Below, piece after piece: positions 60,543 through 64,000 of a stretch of DNA of 64,000 bases (position 1 is its first letter; each line of letters opens with the position of its first letter). The DNA lies in NCBI GenBank assembly GCA_022578965.1, contig MU400533.1, positions 365,194 to 429,193 of the forward strand, given 5' to 3'. Source of the stretch: Xylaria sp. FL1777. Its lineage: Eukaryota; Ascomycota; Sordariomycetes; Xylariales; Xylariaceae. The notes beneath the pieces were generated by a model that made no database searches, had not been told where the DNA came from, and worked only from the letters and a program-made list of their open reading frames with translations. A program made the position numbers and the translations under genes.

Positions 60543-60671
60543 TATAATATACTAAAAAAGCAAATAAATTTTTAACTAAGTTACTAGTTATTATACGACT
60601 TAAAAAAAGCACGTGGAATAGCTAAATAGGTTTTAAATATAAAAAGGCTTAGCTATTATAACGTAGCTAAA
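60543..60671 (+). repeat. 128-bp direct repeat, copy 2
   Basis: This matches 56671-56798. It ends exactly where the LTR-like repeat at 60672 begins, so it may be the internal sequence next to an LTR, or the insertion target. Confidence 0.8.
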
Positions 60672-61165
60672 TGTAATAGACCTGTTATACATTAATATAA
60701 CAGGTTTGCTTTTAGCGTTTTAATTTGCAGGTAATAATAAGATCTTTAACGATAGTTCGTTAAGGAGGTTTTTAGGGTACTTTTATTACTGTGCATTAAT
60801 AGGGGTTTTAAAAGATTAAAAGTAATAAATATATTAATGCTTAGCGGTTATAAGAAATTAATAGCTAAAAAACTAAAACTAAATAAGTAACTAAATATAA
60901 AAAATGCATAATTATATAAATAAAAAAAAAGTAAAAAAAGTAGTAACTTTTTTTAAATTATTGCAAGTTTAGTAAGCATTAAATTACTATAAGCTTAGTA
61001 AGCTTTAAATTATTATAAGCTTAATAAGCTTTAAATTATTGTAAGTTTAGTAAGCTAAATAAGTTATTATATAACTTTAGCTTTAGTTAGCAAAAAAAAA
61101 AGTGCAAAGTATATATAAAAGCATTAAGCTGCTTTAAAAGCTACTTTTATGTTAATTTTGTAATA
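60672..61165 (+). mobile_element. LTR-like repeat, inverted partner of 52807-53323
   Basis: About 494 bp, beginning TGTAATAGACCTGTTATAC and ending TGTAATA. Its reverse complement aligns with 53050-53323 with only scattered, mostly transition, differences, and more weakly with 52807-53050. The flanks (CTAAA and TTATT) do not match, so no target-site duplication is seen here. Confidence 0.7.
60965..61068 (+). repeat. 26-bp tandem repeat, four units
   Basis: AAGYTTARTAAGC-type units start at 60965, 60991, 61017 and 61043, an exact 26-bp period. They lie inside the right LTR-like repeat, where the left copy has a 38-bp period instead. Confidence 0.8.
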
Positions 61166-64000
61166 TTATTTCTTTTTTTCTAAAATTGTTGTTTTAACAA
61201 TTTTTTATAAATATTTTTTCTTTTTTTTTTTTCTGTATGTTATAATATTAAAACGCATTAAAAAAACTAACTGCTTATTTAAAATAAAGCAAAAACTTGT
61301 TTTTGCTTTTTTTATTAATTTTACTAGCTATAAAGTTATGTTTTATTTTTACTGCTTTAATTAGTTATTAATATGCAAAATAACAAATAATATGTTTTAT
61401 TGTTTTAAATATATATATGTTAGTTACTTTTGTAATAAATTAGAAGTTTTAATTAATTTAATTAATAATATAGTTTTTAAATATTATTGTTTTAAAAAAA
61501 AAAAGAAGCAAATAAAGTAATAGCTATTTTTAGTTTAAGAAAAATTAAAACAAGCTTAAAATAGCTTTAATTTTGTTTTAAGCAAGTTAGCTTAGCTTTA
61601 TATATAAAAACGTTTTTTAAAAGCAAAAAGTATTAAAATAGTTTAATAAAAGCTTTAGTTTTTAAATAAACTAAACAAAATAAAGCGCATTAAAAAAAAA
61701 TAAAAAGCGCTAGCAAAAAAGCAAAAATAATAAAAAAAGCAAGCTAAAGCAACATAAACTGCTTTATTTAAGTTTAATTAAAATTTTTTAAGCGTTTTTT
61801 TTAAAGTTAACTTTTTTTTTTTTAGTTTTAAGCAGTTAAAATATTAGCAGTAAAACTAATTTATAACTACTTTAGTAATTTTTAAGTATTTTTTAAGTTT
61901 TTAAGTATTATTAGTATATAAGTATTTTTTTTATTTAATAAAATATTTTAAGTTATTATTGTTTTAATAAAAATTTAATATATTTTTAACTTTATAAATG
62001 TTTTAATTTGTTTTTATTTTTAGTTATGTTTTAATAAATATTTTAATAAATACTAGTTTTAGTAAAAAAATGTAAAAAATAAAGTAAATTTATATATTTT
62101 TTAATAATAATAGTTTATAGTTAATAAGTAAAATAACTTTTTTAATTTTAAAAAAGCTAAGTTTTTTAAATTTTAATTTATTGCTTAGTTGTTTTGTTTT
62201 AATTTAAGAAATATTAATGTTTGCATTTTATTTTTGTTGTAGTAAGTAAACTTTGTTTTTTTTTTTAAAGGTTAGTTTTTTAGTTTGTTTTTTGTTATAG
62301 TATATTAATATTTATTGTTATAAAAATTAAAAGTATAATTATAGTTTAACTTATAGTATTTTGATTTTTGTTGTAATAGTTTTTGCTTAAGGTATTATAA
62401 TTAAAATAGCAAATGCTTTTATTAATGTTTTTTTTTGTTTTTTAATAGTTGCTTACTATTTATAAACAGCTTTATATAAAAATATGTTTATATTTTTATT
62501 TATTAATGTGTTATATAAAATCTATGCTATTAATAATAGTTTTATTTAATTGTTTTATTAATAATTAATATAACTTTATAAATATTGTTTTAATATTTAG
62601 TTTAGTTTTTTTGTTTGTTTATTTGTTTATAAGTAATAAGCAGTTAAAAACTTTAGTTTAATACTAATAAGTTTAAAAAAGCTAGTTTTAAACTTAAAAG
62701 TAAATAATTTATTTTAATTTAAAATAATTTTTTTTAGTAGCTTATGTTTATTTAAATATTAGCGTATAAAAGCGTATATAAGTTGTTTAACTGTTGCATT
62801 TTTTTTAAACAGTAAAAAATAAATATATTTAGTAAGTTTATTAATAATAACTTATATTTTATTATATTATACTTTTATAACTAAATTAATTAATAAAAGT
62901 AATACTATAATAAAATTTTAAGCAATAATATATTATGTTTATTTAAATATTTATATAAGTTATAATAGTTTATAAAGCTTATATTAAGCTATTTTAGCTT
63001 TATTATAAATATTGCATTTTTTTATAATAAATTTAATTATGTTTTATAGTTTTAAAAAATTATACTTTTTTTGTAATTATTAGATTATTTTTATTGCTTT
63101 TTAGTGTTTATATAATAAATGTTCGTAAAATTTTTTAATAAACTTGTTTTATAAAAATTTTAGTAAATAAACCTTACGTTTATATATTAGCTTGTTTTTT
63201 TTTAATTTTTTATATTTTTATAGTTATACTAATTTTTTTAAGTTATAAGCTTATTATAGCTATATATTTATAAAGTTTTTAAGTATAACTTTAATTTTTA
63301 AGCTTTTATTTTTTTAAAAATATAATACTTAAATGTTTTTTTTTAAAACTTTAAATCTTTTTTAACTTTATTAACTAAGTATGTTTGCTTAAATGTTTTT
63401 TTTTTCTTTAATGTAACATATTTTAAAGTTAAACTTAAAAAAAAAAACTATTTAATTTTTATGTTATTTAATAATTTTTTATATATTTATAAATTTTGTT
63501 AAGTTTTAATAATTTAAATAAATCTTAATTAGCTTTATAGTTTTTATAAAGAACAGTTTTTACTTTTTAAGTGTTATAATAATTATAAGTAGTTTTTTAT
63601 TATATATAAAGTATTATAATGCTGCATTTTATAGTGCTTTAAAGTAATAAGCTACTAGGTATTATTTTTTGTTGTTTTTTAGTTATTTTAAAACTTTTAT
63701 AATTATACTATTTAAAGCATTTATTTTTAGTTTTTTTTTTTTTTATGGATTAAGTAGTTTAATTATAAAGTTAAAAGTAATTTTTAGTTTTAGTTTTTTA
63801 AAAGCTTTTTAGGTTTTTTTTGAAATTAAAAAGGATTTTTTTTTATATTTTTTTTTTGTATATTTTGTAAAGTAAAATGCTATTTTTCTAAAATTTTAAA
63901 TTAATATTTAAACATAGTTTAAAAATCTTAATGCTTGTTATATGTTTATAATAATAGCTAAGTTAAATATTTTTTAGTTTTATACTATATTAATTTTTAA

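Larger units (their letters stand above)
50811..64000. mobile_element. AT-rich block of RIP-degraded transposable elements
   Basis: From about 50810 to the window end the sequence is overwhelmingly A/T; a sample line at 52021 has 8 G/C in 60. No open frame above 70 codons is listed in 13 kb, and remaining C residues sit mainly in GC or AC contexts. This is the expected result of RIP acting on repeats in ascomycetes. LTR-like repeats, direct repeats and tandem repeats inside support a nested retrotransposon graveyard. No original coding sequence can be read with confidence. A centromeric or subtelomeric position is possible but not shown. Confidence 0.85.

Overview
The window comes from the nuclear genome of a filamentous ascomycete (Pezizomycotina, probably Sordariomycetes). 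The evidence is short introns of about 50-140 nt with GTAAGT-like donors and CTAAC-like branch sites, many single-copy fungal housekeeping genes, two large NACHT-type fungal NLR genes, and a 13 kb AT-rich block that looks like repeat DNA degraded by repeat-induced point mutation (RIP). I rebuilt the spliced models by hand. The reading frame closes in every complete multi-exon gene reported.

Layout. 0-12 kb: a 5'-truncated single-pass membrane protein (+), a Mup1-like amino-acid permease (-), a conserved fungal protein of unknown role (+), a BRCT-WGR nuclear protein (+) and a Use1-type ER SNARE (-). 13-26 kb is the accessory-looking part: a fructosamine-kinase-family gene (-), then a divergent pair of NLR-type receptors. 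The left one (-) is lipase-like hydrolase / NACHT / WD40 (1577 aa). The right one (+) is nucleoside phosphorylase / NACHT / ankyrin (1138 aa). They share a 1.8 kb intergenic region. 27-34 kb: RNA-metabolism genes, namely the decapping enzyme Dcp2 (-) and an RRM protein (-) with a 10-nt microexon. 34-37 kb is gene-poor and carries palindromic GGTACC-containing motifs. 37-50.4 kb: a secreted or anchored DUF7137-like protein (+), a CDK11-like kinase (-), the complex I assembly methyltransferase NDUFAF7/MidA (+), a Ptm1/GOST-type seven-TM protein (-), a U-box cyclophilin (+) and the SWR1-complex subunit Swc5 (-).

50.8-64 kb is AT-rich (about 13% GC in the line I counted) with no intact gene. It holds two inverted copies of a roughly 0.5 kb LTR-like repeat (one with a candidate 5-bp target-site duplication), a 128-bp direct repeat, and a 7.5 kb-spaced direct repeat whose left copy, with two strong hairpins, lies just inside the gene-rich edge.

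Most genes are unrelated housekeeping functions. The one group that may act together is the NLR pair: two STAND-type receptors with different N-terminal enzyme domains and different C-terminal recognition repeats, sharing one regulatory region. It is the best candidate for an interesting system (non-self recognition / regulated cell death), but that role is inferred from domain architecture.
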